In this document: positions 15,072-25,086 of the stretch, in pieces
Position numbering within the stretch: the stretch's first letter is position 1
Layout of the letters: each line of letters starts with the position of its first letter
Assembly: GCF_002855575.1 (NCBI RefSeq)
Contig: NZ_PKRQ01000001.1
Location: forward strand, 558,001 to 622,000
DNA from: Tabrizicola sp. TH137
GTDB lineage: Bacteria > Pseudomonadota > Alphaproteobacteria > Rhodobacterales > Rhodobacteraceae
Reading direction: 5' to 3'
Length of the DNA: 64,000 bases
The notes under the pieces: generated by a model
Databases searched by the model: none
What the model saw: only the letters and a program-made list of their open reading frames with translations
Told to the model about the DNA's origin: nothing
Translations under genes and position numbers: made by a program

Positions 15072-17480
15072 ATGAAGTTCACCCTCTCCTGGCTGAAGGA
15101 CCATCTCGACACCACGGCCACGCTGGACGAGATCCTCTATGCCCTGACCGATCTCGGAATGGAGGTGGAGGATGTCACCGACCGCACCGCCAAACTGGCC
15201 CCCTTCACCCTCGCCAAGGTGCTGCATGCCGAACAGCACCCCGATGCCGACAAGCTGCGCGTCTGCCGCGTCCTGACGGATGAGGGCGAAAAGCAGATCG
15301 TCTGCGGCGCCCCCAATGCCCGCGCAGGCATCACCGTCGTCCTCTGCAAACCCGGCGACTATGTGCCGGGCATCGACGTGACGCTGGGCGTGGGCAAGAT
15401 CCGGGGCGTCGAATCCCACGGCATGATGGCCTCGGAACGCGAACTGGAACTGTCCGACGAACATAACGGCATCATCGAACTGCCCTCGGGCGAGGTCGGC
15501 GAGAAATTCGTGGACTGGCTGGCGCAGAACCGGCCCGAACTGGTGGACCCGATGATCCACATCAAGATCACCCCGAACCGCCCCGATGCGCTGGGCGTGC
15601 GCGGGCTGGCCCGCGACCTTGCCGCCCGCGGCCTCGGCACCCTGAAAGCGCTGGATATTCCCGCGATCAAGGGCGGCTTCCCCTCGCCCATCGCCGTGCA
15701 GATCGCGCCGGAACTCAAGGTCAGGGGCTGCCCGCTCTTCGCCGGTCGCCTGATCCGGGGCGTGAAGAATGGCCCCTCCCCCGCCTGGCTTCAGGCGCGG
15801 CTCACCGCCATCGGCCTGCGCCCGATCTCGGCGCTGGTCGATATCACCAATTTCTTCACCTTCGCCCTGAACCGCCCCCTGCATGTCTTCGACGCGGCCA
15901 AGGTCCACGGCCCCCTGCGCATCCACCCCGCCAAAGGGGGCGAGGAACTCCTCGCGCTGGACGGCAAGACCTATGCGCTCCAGCCCGGCATGATGGTCAT
16001 CTCCGATGACAACGGGCCGGAATCGCTCGCCGGCATCATGGGCGGCGAGGTGTCGGGCTGCACCGAGGCCACGACCGACGTCTTCCTCGAATCCGCCTAT
16101 TGGGACCCGATCACCATCGCCTCCACCGGCCGCGCGCTGAAGATCAATTCCGATGCCCGCTACCGGTTCGAACGCGGGGTGGACCCGGCCTTCACCCTGC
16201 CGGGGCTGGAGCTTGCCACGCAGATGATCCTGGATCTCTGCGGCGGCGAACCGTCCGAGATCGCCCTTGATGGTGCGGTGCCGGACGTTTCCCGCGCCTA
16301 CCGCCTCGATCCCGCCCGCGTCATCTCGCTGGTGGGCATGGATATCCCCGAAGCCGAACAGCGCCGTACGCTGGAATCCTTGGGCTTCACCCTCAATGGC
16401 GACATGGCCACGCCCCCCACCTGGCGGCCCGACATTCTGGGCGAGGCCGATCTGGTGGAGGAAGTCGCCCGCGTCGCCAGCCTGACCAAGCTGGTGGGCA
16501 AACCCCTGCGCCGCACCCAGCCGGGGGTGCCGAAGCCGATCCTGACGCCGCTGCAATCGCGCGAGAAATCCGCCCGTCGCACGCTGGCCGCGCTCGGCTA
16601 CAACGAATGCGTCACCTACAGCTTCATCGACGCCGAAGCCGCCACGCTCTTCGGCGGCGGCGCCGATGCGGTGCGGGTGGACAATCCGATCTCGTCGGAA
16701 ATGACCCATCTCCGCCCGGACCTGCTGCCCGGCCTCCTGCGCGCCGCCGCGCGCAATCAGGCCCGCGGCTTTGCCGACCTCGCGCTCTGCGAGATCGGCC
16801 CCGCCTTCCAGGGCGGCGAACCGGGGGAACAGCACCTTCAGGCGACGGGCCTTCTCGTCGGCCACAGCGCCCCGCGCGATCCGTTCGGCAGCCGCCGCCC
16901 GGTCGATGTGTTCGATGCCAAGGCCGATGCCGAGGCGGTGCTGGCCGCCCTCGGCGCCCCCGCCCGCACCCAGATCACCCGCAAGGTGGCCGCCTGGTGG
17001 CATCCCGGCCGCTCTGGCGTGATCGGGCTTGGCCCCAACACGCTCGCCACCTTCGGCGAGGTGCATCCCCGCATCCTTGCCGCCATGGGGGTGAAGGGGC
17101 CTGCCGTGGCCTTCACCATCCTTGTCGCCAATGTGCCGATGCCCAAGGTCAAGACACCCACCCGCCCCGCGCTGGCGATCAGCGACCTGCAAGCGGTGGA
17201 ACGCGATTTCGCTTTCGTGGTGGACAAGGGGGTAGAGGCGCTGACCGCGATCAACGCCGCACAGGGCGCCGACAAGGCGCTGATCGAAAGCGTCCGACTC
17301 TTCGATCAGTTCACGGGTGACAAGGCCGAGGCGCAGATGGGTGCGGGCAAGAAATCCATCGCCCTGACGGTGCGCCTGCAACCGACCGACAAGACGCTGA
17401 CCGAGGCCGAGATCGAGGCGGTCTCCGCCAGGATCATCGAAAAGGTGACCAAGGCGACCGGCGGCACCCTTCGGGGGTGA
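15072..17480 (+). CDS. pheT: Phenylalanyl-tRNA synthetase beta subunit
   Basis: PheT supplies tRNA binding and editing in the phenylalanyl-tRNA synthetase. The 802 residues run in the usual order: a tRNA-binding (EMAP-like) domain near 40-150 with QIVCGAPNARAG, the B3/B4 editing domain with ITPNRPDALG before it, B5, a catalytic-like domain, and the C-terminal anticodon-binding fold with ERDFAFVVD. Start and length match the family. A 28-base palindrome follows 8 bases after the stop. Confidence 0.97.
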   Translation: MKFTLSWLKDHLDTTATLDEILYALTDLGMEVEDVTDRTAKLAPFTLAKVLHAEQHPDADKLRVCRVLTDEGEKQIVCGAPNARAGITVVLCKPGDYVPGIDVTLGVGKIRGVESHGMMASERELELSDEHNGIIELPSGEVGEKFVDWLAQNRPELVDPMIHIKITPNRPDALGVRGLARDLAARGLGTLKALDIPAIKGGFPSPIAVQIAPELKVRGCPLFAGRLIRGVKNGPSPAWLQARLTAIGLRPISALVDITNFFTFALNRPLHVFDAAKVHGPLRIHPAKGGEELLALDGKTYALQPGMMVISDDNGPESLAGIMGGEVSGCTEATTDVFLESAYWDPITIASTGRALKINSDARYRFERGVDPAFTLPGLELATQMILDLCGGEPSEIALDGAVPDVSRAYRLDPARVISLVGMDIPEAEQRRTLESLGFTLNGDMATPPTWRPDILGEADLVEEVARVASLTKLVGKPLRRTQPGVPKPILTPLQSREKSARRTLAALGYNECVTYSFIDAEAATLFGGGADAVRVDNPISSEMTHLRPDLLPGLLRAAARNQARGFADLALCEIGPAFQGGEPGEQHLQATGLLVGHSAPRDPFGSRRPVDVFDAKADAEAVLAALGAPARTQITRKVAAWWHPGRSGVIGLGPNTLATFGEVHPRILAAMGVKGPAVAFTILVANVPMPKVKTPTRPALAISDLQAVERDFAFVVDKGVEALTAINAAQGADKALIESVRLFDQFTGDKAEAQMGAGKKSIALTVRLQPTDKTLTEAEIEAVSARIIEKVTKATGGTLRG

Positions 17481-17488
17481 TCTTGCGG

Positions 17489-17516
17489 GTAGGATGGGCA
17501 ATATTGCCCATCCTAC
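17489..17516. repeat. Perfect 28-base palindrome
   Basis: The arms GTAGGATGGGCAAT and its complement meet without a spacer. The ends GTAGG...CCTAC are shared with the double palindrome at 8952-9009, suggesting a common REP-like class. Position after pheT fits a terminator or stabiliser role. Confidence 0.75.
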
Positions 17517-17680
17517 GCATCAGCGCACGGTTAACCGCTTTACGGCAGCCGACTCTGCCCGAATTTGTATGTACACTTTGCTGCACAGTTTGCGGCACAA
17601 CATCCGGCACAGCCGCCGCAACGTCACGCTTCCAGATTTCCCCGTTCCGCGAATAGCTTAAGGCCAAAACGGGGGGAGGC

Positions 17681-19282
17681 ATGGACTACGATTACATCAT
17701 CGCCGGAGGCGGCTCCGCCGGCGCCGTGCTGGCCGCCCGCCTGTCGGAAGACCCCAGCACAACCGTCTGCCTGATCGAGGCAGGGGGGCCCGGAAAATCC
17801 TTCCTGATCAACACCCCCGCCATGGTCGCCGCCATGGTTTCCGGCCGGCCCAGGCTGCACAACTGGGCCTTCCGCACCGAACCGCAACCGCATCTGAACG
17901 GGCGGCGCTGCTATCAGCCGCGCGGCAAGGCGCTGGGCGGCTCCTCCGCCATCAACGCCATGCTCTATGTCCGCGGCCACTCGTCCGATTACGACCATTG
18001 GGCCGACCTCGGCGCCGATGGTTGGGACTGGCACTCCGTCCTGCCTTACTTCCTGAAATCAGAGGGAAATTCCTCTGCCACCGGCCCCCTGCACAATAGG
18101 GGCGGCCCGCTTCAGGTCACCGATCAGCCCAGCCCCCACGCCATCACCCGCGCCTTCGTACAGGCCATGGCCGATGTGCAGGTCCCCGAAAACCCGGATT
18201 TCAACGGCGAGACCCAGTTCGGCGCGGGCCTCTATCAGGTCACCCAGTTTCCCGACGGCCCCCGCAAGGGCCGCCGCTGTTCGGCCGCCGCCGCCTATCT
18301 GCACCCGGTGCTTTCCCGCCCAAATCTGACGGTGCTCCCCCATGCCCGGGCCGAACGCATCCTGCTTGACGGCACCCGCGCCAAGGGCCTGATCGCACAA
18401 CAGAAAAACCGCCGCCTCACGCTCACGGCGAAGCGCGAGGTCATCCTCTCGGCAGGCGCCTTCGGCTCCCCCCAACTCCTCCTCCTCTCCGGCATCGGGC
18501 CGGAAGAAGAGCTGCGCGCCCATAGCATCCCCGTTGCCCATGCCCTGCCCGGCGTCGGGCAGAACCTTCAGGATCATCTGGATCATACCCTCATCTGGCG
18601 CTCTCCACGCCCCGATGTGGTGGGGTTCAACCCGGCAGGCCTGCTGCGCCTGATGCGCGGCTGGCGGCCCTTCCGCGATCATGGCACGGGCGTCCTGACC
18701 ACGCCGGGGGCGGAGGGCGGGGCCTTCCTCATGTCGCGCCCCGACCTGCAAATCCCTGATCTGCAAGTGCATTTCGTCGTGGCCATCGTGGATGACCACA
18801 TGCGCCGCATCCATCTTTCAGACGGCTGGTCGGCGCATGTCTGCGTGCTGCGCCCCGAAAGCCGGGGCCATGTCGGCCTGCGCGATGCCAACCCTGCCAG
18901 CCCCCCGCGCATCGACCCGAATTTCCTCTCCGATCCCCGCGATCTGGCCACGCTCAAGGCCGGGGTCCGCCTCATCGAACAGGCCATGTCCGCCGAGGCC
19001 CTCGCCCCCTGGCGCGGGCAGCGCCTCTACCCCCATGACGGCAGCGATGCGGCGCTGGAAGCCGATATCCGCGCCCGTGCCGACACGATCTATCACCCCG
19101 TCGGCACCTGCCGGATGGGGCGCGACGCGCTGGCCGTGGTGGACCCCGACCTGCGCGTTAAGGGTCTGGAAGGGCTGCGCGTGGTAGATGCCAGCGTGAT
19201 GCCGCGCCTGATCGGAGGAAACACCAACGCACCCACCATCATGATCGCCGAACGCGCCGCCGATCTGATCCGGTATGGTTAA
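17681..19282 (+). CDS. GMC-family FAD-dependent oxidoreductase (choline dehydrogenase-like)
   Basis: This 533-residue flavoprotein begins with the ADP-binding fold DYIIAGGGSAGAVLAARL and has the GMC signature GKALGGSSAINAMLYVRG (about residues 85-102). SAGAFGSPQLLLLSGIG (signature 2) and the C-terminal HPVGTCRMG with the catalytic His, then NTNAPTIMIAERAAD, are present. It probably oxidises an alcohol such as choline or an aliphatic alcohol. No betaine genes are near, so a general alcohol dehydrogenase (AlkJ-like) is as likely. It ends overlapping the convergent MFS gene by 4 bases. Confidence 0.88.
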   Translation: MDYDYIIAGGGSAGAVLAARLSEDPSTTVCLIEAGGPGKSFLINTPAMVAAMVSGRPRLHNWAFRTEPQPHLNGRRCYQPRGKALGGSSAINAMLYVRGHSSDYDHWADLGADGWDWHSVLPYFLKSEGNSSATGPLHNRGGPLQVTDQPSPHAITRAFVQAMADVQVPENPDFNGETQFGAGLYQVTQFPDGPRKGRRCSAAAAYLHPVLSRPNLTVLPHARAERILLDGTRAKGLIAQQKNRRLTLTAKREVILSAGAFGSPQLLLLSGIGPEEELRAHSIPVAHALPGVGQNLQDHLDHTLIWRSPRPDVVGFNPAGLLRLMRGWRPFRDHGTGVLTTPGAEGGAFLMSRPDLQIPDLQVHFVVAIVDDHMRRIHLSDGWSAHVCVLRPESRGHVGLRDANPASPPRIDPNFLSDPRDLATLKAGVRLIEQAMSAEALAPWRGQRLYPHDGSDAALEADIRARADTIYHPVGTCRMGRDALAVVDPDLRVKGLEGLRVVDASVMPRLIGGNTNAPTIMIAERAADLIRYG

Positions 19283-20517
19283 GAACTGGTAAATCCCCGC
19301 CCGATGGCCCGCCATCCCCAGACCGTCAGCAAACCCGCCCCTGCGGCAGCCAGCCAGAACGGCAGGACCAGCGCGACAGACCGACCCAGAACCGGCTCCG
19401 CCACCGCCATCGCCGCGCCTGACAGCACAAGCCCTAGAGGCATCATCCCGGTGGCAATCAAGCGATAGAGGCTGTTCACCCGGCCCAGCAGCGCGGGTGG
19501 AATGATCCGCTGCCGATGCGACACGACGACAAGGTTCCAGACCAGCCCCGAAAACTCGAACAGCGCCATTGAAAGTGCCAGCGTCCAGGCCCCCGGCGCC
19601 AGTGCCACGCCCAGAAAGGCGGGGGCAGAGGTCAGCAGCATCACCTGCGCCGCCCGCGCCCCGCCCATCCGCGCCACGATGCGCGGGCCAAGCACCGATC
19701 CGGCAATCCCGCCCACCGCCGCCGCCGACAGGATCAACCCATAGACCCCGGCAGAAAGCCCAAGATTTTCCTGCACATGCAGGACCAGCGCCACCATCAT
19801 CGCCTGATGCAGCAGGTTCCAGACCCCGGTGATCAGCGCCAGATCGCGCAGGATCGGCAGGCCGCGCAGGAAATCGAACCCCTCCCTCAGCTCGCGCCGC
19901 CAATCGCGCGGCCCCGTCGCCTCGGCCTGGAACCGCCCGGAAAGCGAGGCCACCAGCGCCACCGCCACCCCATAGGCCGCCGCATTGGCCGCGAAGGGCA
20001 GCGCCACCGCCAGCCCGATCAGCGCCGCACCGATGGCAGGCCCCGCCAGCGCATTGCCGATCAGTTCCACGCTCCACAACCGCCCGTTCGCCGCCTCCAG
20101 CCGATCCGGCCCCACCAGCGCGGGCAGCAGGGTCTGGGCGGCATTGTCGCGGAAGACCTCTGCCATCCCCACCAGCAGCGCGGCCAGCACCATCCCGACG
20201 AACAGCCCGGGCAAGGCCACCCCCGACTCGGGTGCCGCAGGCAGGGGCGAGGCCAGCCAGACGATCAAGGCGATGAAACCAAAGGAAAAAGCCCGCAACA
20301 GATCCATCACGAGGATCAGCCGCCGCCGATCCACCCGATCGGTCACCACCCCCGCCGGAAGCGAGAACAGGAACCACGGCAGCCGCAGCGCCAGCGGCAC
20401 CAAGGCCACCAGCAACGGGTCACGGGTCAGAAGTGTCGCCGCCCAGGCCCAGGCAACCAGCGCCACGCCATCGGCAAGATTGGTGGCCCCACTGGCCAGA
20501 ATGAACCGCATCAACAT
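19279..20517 (-). CDS. MFS transporter (MFS_3/EntS-like)
   Basis: A roughly 412-residue major-facilitator protein with about 12 hydrophobic helices. The loop GVVTDRVDRRRLILVMDLLRA after helix 2 matches the MFS signature, and VFRDNAAQTLLPALVGPDRLEAANG is typical of the EntS-like drug or siderophore exporter group. The start is ambiguous among GTG at 20529 and two ATGs at 20517 and 20511. Substrate unknown. It may share a transcript with the two membrane genes upstream. Confidence 0.8.
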   Translation of the reverse strand: MLMRFILASGATNLADGVALVAWAWAATLLTRDPLLVALVPLALRLPWFLFSLPAGVVTDRVDRRRLILVMDLLRAFSFGFIALIVWLASPLPAAPESGVALPGLFVGMVLAALLVGMAEVFRDNAAQTLLPALVGPDRLEAANGRLWSVELIGNALAGPAIGAALIGLAVALPFAANAAAYGVAVALVASLSGRFQAEATGPRDWRRELREGFDFLRGLPILRDLALITGVWNLLHQAMMVALVLHVQENLGLSAGVYGLILSAAAVGGIAGSVLGPRIVARMGGARAAQVMLLTSAPAFLGVALAPGAWTLALSMALFEFSGLVWNLVVVSHRQRIIPPALLGRVNSLYRLIATGMMPLGLVLSGAAMAVAEPVLGRSVALVLPFWLAAAGAGLLTVWGWRAIGRGFTSS

Positions 20518-20553
20518 TGCACCACCCAAGCCGGGCGGCGCGGGACAGTCAAC

Positions 20554-21198
20554 CTACTTCCGCCCGAACAGACGGTTGAACCAACCGCCGATCCCGGCCT
20601 TGGCGCGATCCGCCTTCCGATCCAGATCATCCAGCGTTTCCTGCGCCTCGATCACGGCGGGTTCGATCATCCGCTCCTTGAACTGCGCCCACATCCGCCA
20701 CCCCATGAACAGAAGGAAGCCCAGGAAGGACAGTATCACGATATTGACCCAGGGGATGATGCGCACCTCCGGCCCCTCGACAAGCCGCAGGGAAATGGCG
20801 TTGGGAAAGATCGTGAACAACTGGTTGCGCCAGCCGTAATGCGTCACCGCCACCCATTTCGGCGCATCCACCGTCGATTGCATCTCTTTCGCGGCGGTGT
20901 TGAGAGAGGAGCTGTTCATCTTGAAATAGGGCGGCCAGCCCCAGCCCGTATCCTCGTTGCGGTATTCCATCGTCTTGCCGTTCGGATAGACGGCATTGAT
21001 GAAAAAGATGTCGCGGCTGTTGCTGGGCGCCGTCCCCACATCGGGCGAGGCCCAGAACCAACTGTTCTCGCCCAGATCCATGCGGCGGTTCTCGGTGCCG
21101 ACGATGCGGACGATGTCGGTCTGCGGCAGGGTGTAATGCAGGAAGGAAAACACCAGCAGCGCCAGCATGCCAAGGATGGACCATTTCAGATAACGCAT
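20554..21198 (-). CDS. DUF1523 family membrane protein
   Basis: A 214-residue protein with two membrane helices (about 5-24 and 148-168) and a conserved soluble region between them with RRMDLGENSWFWASPDVG and DIFFINAVYPNGKTMEYRNEDTGWGWPPYFK. This matches DUF1523, found mainly in Rhodobacterales, with no known function. The C-terminal part is charged and helical. It follows the next small membrane gene by only 7 bases. Confidence 0.85.
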   Translation of the reverse strand: MRYLKWSILGMLALLVFSFLHYTLPQTDIVRIVGTENRRMDLGENSWFWASPDVGTAPSNSRDIFFINAVYPNGKTMEYRNEDTGWGWPPYFKMNSSSLNTAAKEMQSTVDAPKWVAVTHYGWRNQLFTIFPNAISLRLVEGPEVRIIPWVNIVILSFLGFLLFMGWRMWAQFKERMIEPAVIEAQETLDDLDRKADRAKAGIGGWFNRLFGRK

Positions 21199-21205
21199 TG
21201 CTGCC

Positions 21206-21472
21206 TCAGGAAAAATTCAGGATCCAGACCAGGGCGACGACAACCGCCGTGGGAATGACGAAGACCAGCCCGATCAACCGCCGCCGCAGGCTGCGCTCAT
21301 ATTCGGCAAGGCCCTGCGCCACATGGCCGTCCCGCGTGCCTTCGATGCCACCACGATCATATTCCTTTTCCAGCCGCTCCCGCTCCACCGACCGGAAGTA
21401 GATGGCCAGCAGCCAGTAGATCACAGTCAGCGCGATATAGCCAAAGAGCGCCAGCTTGAAAAAGCCGATCAT
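21206..21472 (-). CDS. Small two-helix membrane protein
   Basis: An 88-residue protein with helices at about 3-26 and 65-86 and a charged cytoplasmic-looking middle (RSVERERLEKEYDRGG). It directly precedes the DUF1523 gene with a 7-base gap, so the two are very likely co-expressed. The start is the ATG of MIGFFKLALFG; the longer open frame to 21871 is antisense to the peptidase gene and was not used. Function unknown. Confidence 0.7.
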   Translation of the reverse strand: MIGFFKLALFGYIALTVIYWLLAIYFRSVERERLEKEYDRGGIEGTRDGHVAQGLAEYERSLRRRLIGLVFVIPTAVVVALVWILNFS

Positions 21473-21571
21473 GCCAAGAATTCCCCATCCATGGCCCCAA
21501 TGTGGCCCCGCGCCCCCGCCTGCGCAAGCTTTCCCCTTGGCAGGACCGGGCATCGCACCCACCATGGCACC

Positions 21572-22843
21572 ATGACCGACGCGCTGATCCAGGCCATCGA
21601 CACCCGCCACGCCGCCCTGATCGGGCTGGCGCAGGACCTGATCCGCATCCCCACGCTCAACCCGCCGGGGCGGCACTACCGCGAGATTTGCGACTATCTG
21701 GCCACGCGCCTGATGGCGCAGGGCTGGACGGTGGAACTGATCCGTGCCACGGGTGCCCCCGGCGACAACGACGCCTTCCCCCGCTGGAACATGGTCGCGC
21801 GGATGGAGTCGGGCCGCCCCGGCGACTGCGTGCATTTCAACAGCCATCATGACGTGGTCGAGGTCGGCCATGGCTGGACCCGCGATCCCTTCGGCGGCGA
21901 ACTGGATGGCGACCGCATCTATGGGCGCGGTGCCTGCGACATGAAGGGGGGGCTGGCCGCCAGCCTGATCGCCGCCGAGGCCTTCCTTGCCACCACCCCT
22001 GATTGGAGGGGCAGCATCGAGATCAGCGCCACGGCGGATGAGGAATCAGGCGGGTACGGCGGCGTCGCCTACCTGGCCGAACGCGGCTATTTCGCCCCGG
22101 AACGGGTGCAGCACGTCATCATCCCCGAACCCCTGCACAAGGACCGCATCTGCCTTGGCCATCGCGGCGTCTGGTGGGCCGAGGTGGAAACCCACGGGCG
22201 GATCGCCCATGGTTCAATGCCTTTTCTGGGCGATTCGGCCATTCGCCACATGGGCGCCGTGCTGGAGGAGATTGAACATCACCTCTACCCCCTGCTGGAA
22301 ACCCGGACGACCGCCATGCCCGTTGTCCCGCCGCAGGCCCGGCAATCCACGCTGAACATCAACTCCATCCATGGCGGCGAGGCCGAACCGCCCCACGGCT
22401 CCACCGCCCTGCCCGCCCCCTGCGTGGCGGACCGTTGCCGCATCGTGCTGGACCGCCGCTTCCTGATCGAAGAGGCAGTGGCAGAGGTGAAGGCCGAACT
22501 CCGCGCCGTGCTCGACCGGGTGCAAGACCGGCGGCCGGGGTTCCGCTACACGATCCGAGACCTGTTCGAGGTGGCCCCCGTGATGACCGACCGCGACGCA
22601 CCTGTCGTCCGCTCCACCGCCGCCGCCATCGAACGGGTGCTGGGACAGGTGGCCGATTACGTGGTCAGCCCCGGCACCTATGACCAGAAGCATATCGACA
22701 GGATCGGGCGGATGAAGAACTGCATCGCCTATGGGCCGGGGCTTCTGCATCTGGCGCATCAGCCCGACGAATGGGTCGGCGTGCAGGACATGGCCGACAG
22801 CGCCAAGGTCATGGCGCTCGTGCTGCGCGACCTGCTGGGATAG
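21572..22843 (+). CDS. M20-family deacylase (ArgE/DapE-like)
   Basis: This 423-residue metallopeptidase-fold protein resembles acetylornithine deacetylase and succinyl-diaminopimelate desuccinylase. Zinc-site segments are visible: HFNSHHDVVEVG, YGRGACDMKGG, ATADEESGG (catalytic Glu pair), IIPEP and a late PGTYDQKHI with the final His. HLAHQPDEWVG near the end is usual. The exact N-acyl amino acid substrate is not given by context. The ATG beginning MTDALIQAID was chosen because the upstream extension is antisense to other genes. Confidence 0.85.
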   Translation: MTDALIQAIDTRHAALIGLAQDLIRIPTLNPPGRHYREICDYLATRLMAQGWTVELIRATGAPGDNDAFPRWNMVARMESGRPGDCVHFNSHHDVVEVGHGWTRDPFGGELDGDRIYGRGACDMKGGLAASLIAAEAFLATTPDWRGSIEISATADEESGGYGGVAYLAERGYFAPERVQHVIIPEPLHKDRICLGHRGVWWAEVETHGRIAHGSMPFLGDSAIRHMGAVLEEIEHHLYPLLETRTTAMPVVPPQARQSTLNINSIHGGEAEPPHGSTALPAPCVADRCRIVLDRRFLIEEAVAEVKAELRAVLDRVQDRRPGFRYTIRDLFEVAPVMTDRDAPVVRSTAAAIERVLGQVADYVVSPGTYDQKHIDRIGRMKNCIAYGPGLLHLAHQPDEWVGVQDMADSAKVMALVLRDLLG

Positions 22844-22845
22844 GC

Positions 22846-22889
22846 CAAATTCCTTCGAAGGAATTTGCAATTTTCTTCGAAGAAGATTG
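22846..22889. repeat. Two adjacent 22-base palindromes between convergent genes
   Basis: The first (22846-22867) is perfect with arms CAAATTCCTTC and its complement. The second (22868-22889) has arms starting CAATTTTCTTC with one mismatch. They lie back to back between the peptidase and panC stops. I recall similar TTCGAA-centred pairs from other Rhodobacteraceae. They could act as a bidirectional terminator. Confidence 0.75.
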
Positions 22890-22894
22890 GCGGT

Positions 22895-23734
22895 TCACAC
22901 CGCGATATTGTCGATCAGCCGCACGCCATCCAGCCAGGCCGCCGCCAGCATCCGGATCGGTCGGTCGGCATCCGTGACAGGCCCCAGCGTCTCGGCATCG
23001 CGCAATTCGATGTATTCCACGCTTTCGAACCCCTCGGCCATCACCGCAGCCGTTGCCCGCGCCATCGCCTCCTGCTCTGGCACCCCGGACCGAAAATCCC
23101 GGGCCGCCGCCAGCATCGCGGCATAAAGCGCGGGCGCCTTTTGCCGCCCCGCCGCCGTCAGGCGCACATTGCGCGACGACATGGCCAAACCATCAGGATC
23201 GCGCACCGTCTCGCAGCCCACCACCGTCACGGCCATGTTCAGATCGGCCACCAGCCGCTGCACCACCTGCAACTGCTGCCAATCCTTCTGCCCGAAATAG
23301 CCCCGATCCGCCTGCGTCATCCCGAACAGCTTGGCCACCACCGTCGCCACCCCGTCGAAATGCCCCGGCCGCAATTCCCCTTCCAGGGGCTGCGACACGC
23401 CGCCGACCGAGACGGTCGTCACGAAACCTTGCGGATAAACCTCCTCGGGCGCCGGACAGAACACCACCTCCACCCCGACCCAGCGCAAAAGGGCGGCATC
23501 CGCCTCCTCTGTGCGGGGGTATTTCTTCAGGTCATCGGGGTTGTTGAACTGCTTGGGGTTCACGAAGATCGTCGTGATCACCCGCCCGCATTCCGCCTTG
23601 GCCCGCCGCGCCAGGCTCAGATGCCCGTCATGCAGCGCGCCCATCGTGGGCACCACGCCCACCACATGCCCCTCGGCCTTCCAGCCGCGCACGACCTCGC
23701 GCAGCTCGGCCACCGTCCGCAGGATGACCGTCAA
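22895..23734 (-). CDS. panC: Pantoate--beta-alanine ligase
   Basis: PanC joins pantoate and beta-alanine with ATP to make pantothenate, the precursor of CoA. The 279 residues include [18 protein letters not shown] (ATP-binding HxGH), [18 protein letters not shown] and the KMSKS-like segment MSSRNVRL. The start is TTG overlapping the panB stop (TTGA), so the genes are translationally coupled. Length is normal. Confidence 0.95.
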   Translation of the reverse strand: MTVILRTVAELREVVRGWKAEGHVVGVVPTMGALHDGHLSLARRAKAECGRVITTIFVNPKQFNNPDDLKKYPRTEEADAALLRWVGVEVVFCPAPEEVYPQGFVTTVSVGGVSQPLEGELRPGHFDGVATVVAKLFGMTQADRGYFGQKDWQQLQVVQRLVADLNMAVTVVGCETVRDPDGLAMSSRNVRLTAAGRQKAPALYAAMLAAARDFRSGVPEQEAMARATAAVMAEGFESVEYIELRDAETLGPVTDADRPIRMLAAAWLDGVRLIDNIAV

Positions 23735-24555
23735 GATTTCACCTGATCCGCAAAGCCATGTTCCGGCCCCGGGAAGGCCCGCCTCCGCACCTCCTCGGCA
23801 TAGGTGGCAATCGCCTGATCCGCCGCCGCGCCAAGCTCTGCATAGCGTTTCACGAATTTCGGTCGGAAGGCGGTGAACATCCCCAGCATGTCGTCGATCA
23901 CCAGAACCTGCCCGTCACAATCCACCCCGGCCCCGATGCCGATGGTGGGGATGGGAAGCTCCGCCGTGATCCGCCCCGCCAGCCCGACCGGCACCTTTTC
24001 CAGCACGATGGAAAAGGCCCCCGCCGCGGCGCAGGCCTTGGCATCAGCCATCACCCGCGCGGCCTCGTCATCCCGACCCACGACCTTGTAACCGCCCAGC
24101 GTGTTCACCGATTGCGGGGTCAGGCCCACATGGGCCATGACCGGAACCCCCCGCGCCGTCAGGAAGGCGATGGTTTCCGCCATATGCTGCCCGCCTTCTA
24201 GCTTCACCGCAGGCGCGCCGGTTTCCATCATCAGCTGCGCCGCATTGCGATAGGCCTGCGCCGGGCCTTCCTCATAGCTTCCGAAGGGCATGTCGATCAC
24301 CGCCATCGCCTTTGAAAGACCCCGCACCACCGCGCGGCCATGCAGGATCATCATCTCCAGCGTCACGCCAAGGGTGGATGGCATCCCGTGCAGCACCATG
24401 CCGACCGAATCCCCCACCAGCGCGATGTCGCAATGCGCATCCACCAGCCGCGCCATCGGCGTGGTATAGGCCGTCAGCACCACCAGCGGCACCCCCCCCT
24501 TGCGGGCGGTGATATCGGGCGGCAGCACGGGCCGGGTCGGGGCGGTCGCGCTCAT
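23731..24555 (-). CDS. panB: 3-methyl-2-oxobutanoate hydroxymethyltransferase
   Basis: PanB adds a hydroxymethyl group from methylene-tetrahydrofolate to 2-oxoisovalerate, the first committed pantothenate step. The 274 residues carry [31 protein letters not shown] with the metal-binding Asp, [16 protein letters not shown], and the catalytic Glu in IVLEKVP. The ATG of MSATAPTRP has GGAG six bases upstream; an ATG four codons earlier is the alternative. It heads the panBC operon. Confidence 0.95.
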   Translation of the reverse strand: MSATAPTRPVLPPDITARKGGVPLVVLTAYTTPMARLVDAHCDIALVGDSVGMVLHGMPSTLGVTLEMMILHGRAVVRGLSKAMAVIDMPFGSYEEGPAQAYRNAAQLMMETGAPAVKLEGGQHMAETIAFLTARGVPVMAHVGLTPQSVNTLGGYKVVGRDDEAARVMADAKACAAAGAFSIVLEKVPVGLAGRITAELPIPTIGIGAGVDCDGQVLVIDDMLGMFTAFRPKFVKRYAELGAAADQAIATYAEEVRRRAFPGPEHGFADQVKS

Positions 24556-24733
24556 GGGCGTCTCCATTCACATCCTGCCCGATATAGAGGCACAGCCGCG
24601 CCGGGACAGCAAGTTGTCATCGCTGCATCGCGGCATGGCCCGGCCTTTCCCAGGCCAGCACGGGGCTTGACCCAGGCCGCGCCCTACCCTCCCATGCCAG
24701 CAACCAGCGACCGGCCAGCAAAGCGAGGACCCC

Positions 24734-25075
24734 ATGTCGAACATCCAACGCATCACCCGCGACGGCATCAGCCCCGATGTGGAACGTCCGGACCCCGCCA
24801 AGGTTCTGGCTGGCGATCCCGTCCACACGACATGGAACATCGAAGAGCGCGGCAACATCTATTCCGGCATGTGGCAATCCACGCCGGGCAAGTGGCGCGT
24901 GTCTTATGCCGAGTGGGAATATGTCTATATCCACGCCGGCCATTCGATCCTGACCGATGGCGACGGCACCGTGACCCATCTGAAGGCGGGCGACAGCTAC
25001 ATCATCCGCCCGGGCTATGAAGGCACATGGGAAGTGGTGGAGACCACGCTGAAGGATTACGTCATCATCGCCTGA
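24734..25075 (+). CDS. Cupin-domain protein (DUF861-like)
   Basis: This 113-residue single cupin of the DUF861 type has YSGMWQSTPGKWRVSY, then EYVYIHAGHSILT and LKAGDSYIIRPGYEGTWEV. Metal-ligand histidines are fewer than in enzyme cupins, so binding rather than catalysis is possible. Relatives include (S)-ureidoglycine aminohydrolase-like proteins, but no purine genes are near. It is a single gene ended by a strong terminator. Confidence 0.8.
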   Translation: MSNIQRITRDGISPDVERPDPAKVLAGDPVHTTWNIEERGNIYSGMWQSTPGKWRVSYAEWEYVYIHAGHSILTDGDGTVTHLKAGDSYIIRPGYEGTWEVVETTLKDYVIIA

Positions 25076-25086
25076 CGGGTTACCAA

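Noticed and set aside
12512-17501. Minus-strand ORFs of 751 and 821 codons opposite rplT-pheS and pheT
   Set aside because: They are antisense shadows of well-recognised genes, caused by high GC at third positions; their products are low-complexity and unlike known proteins.
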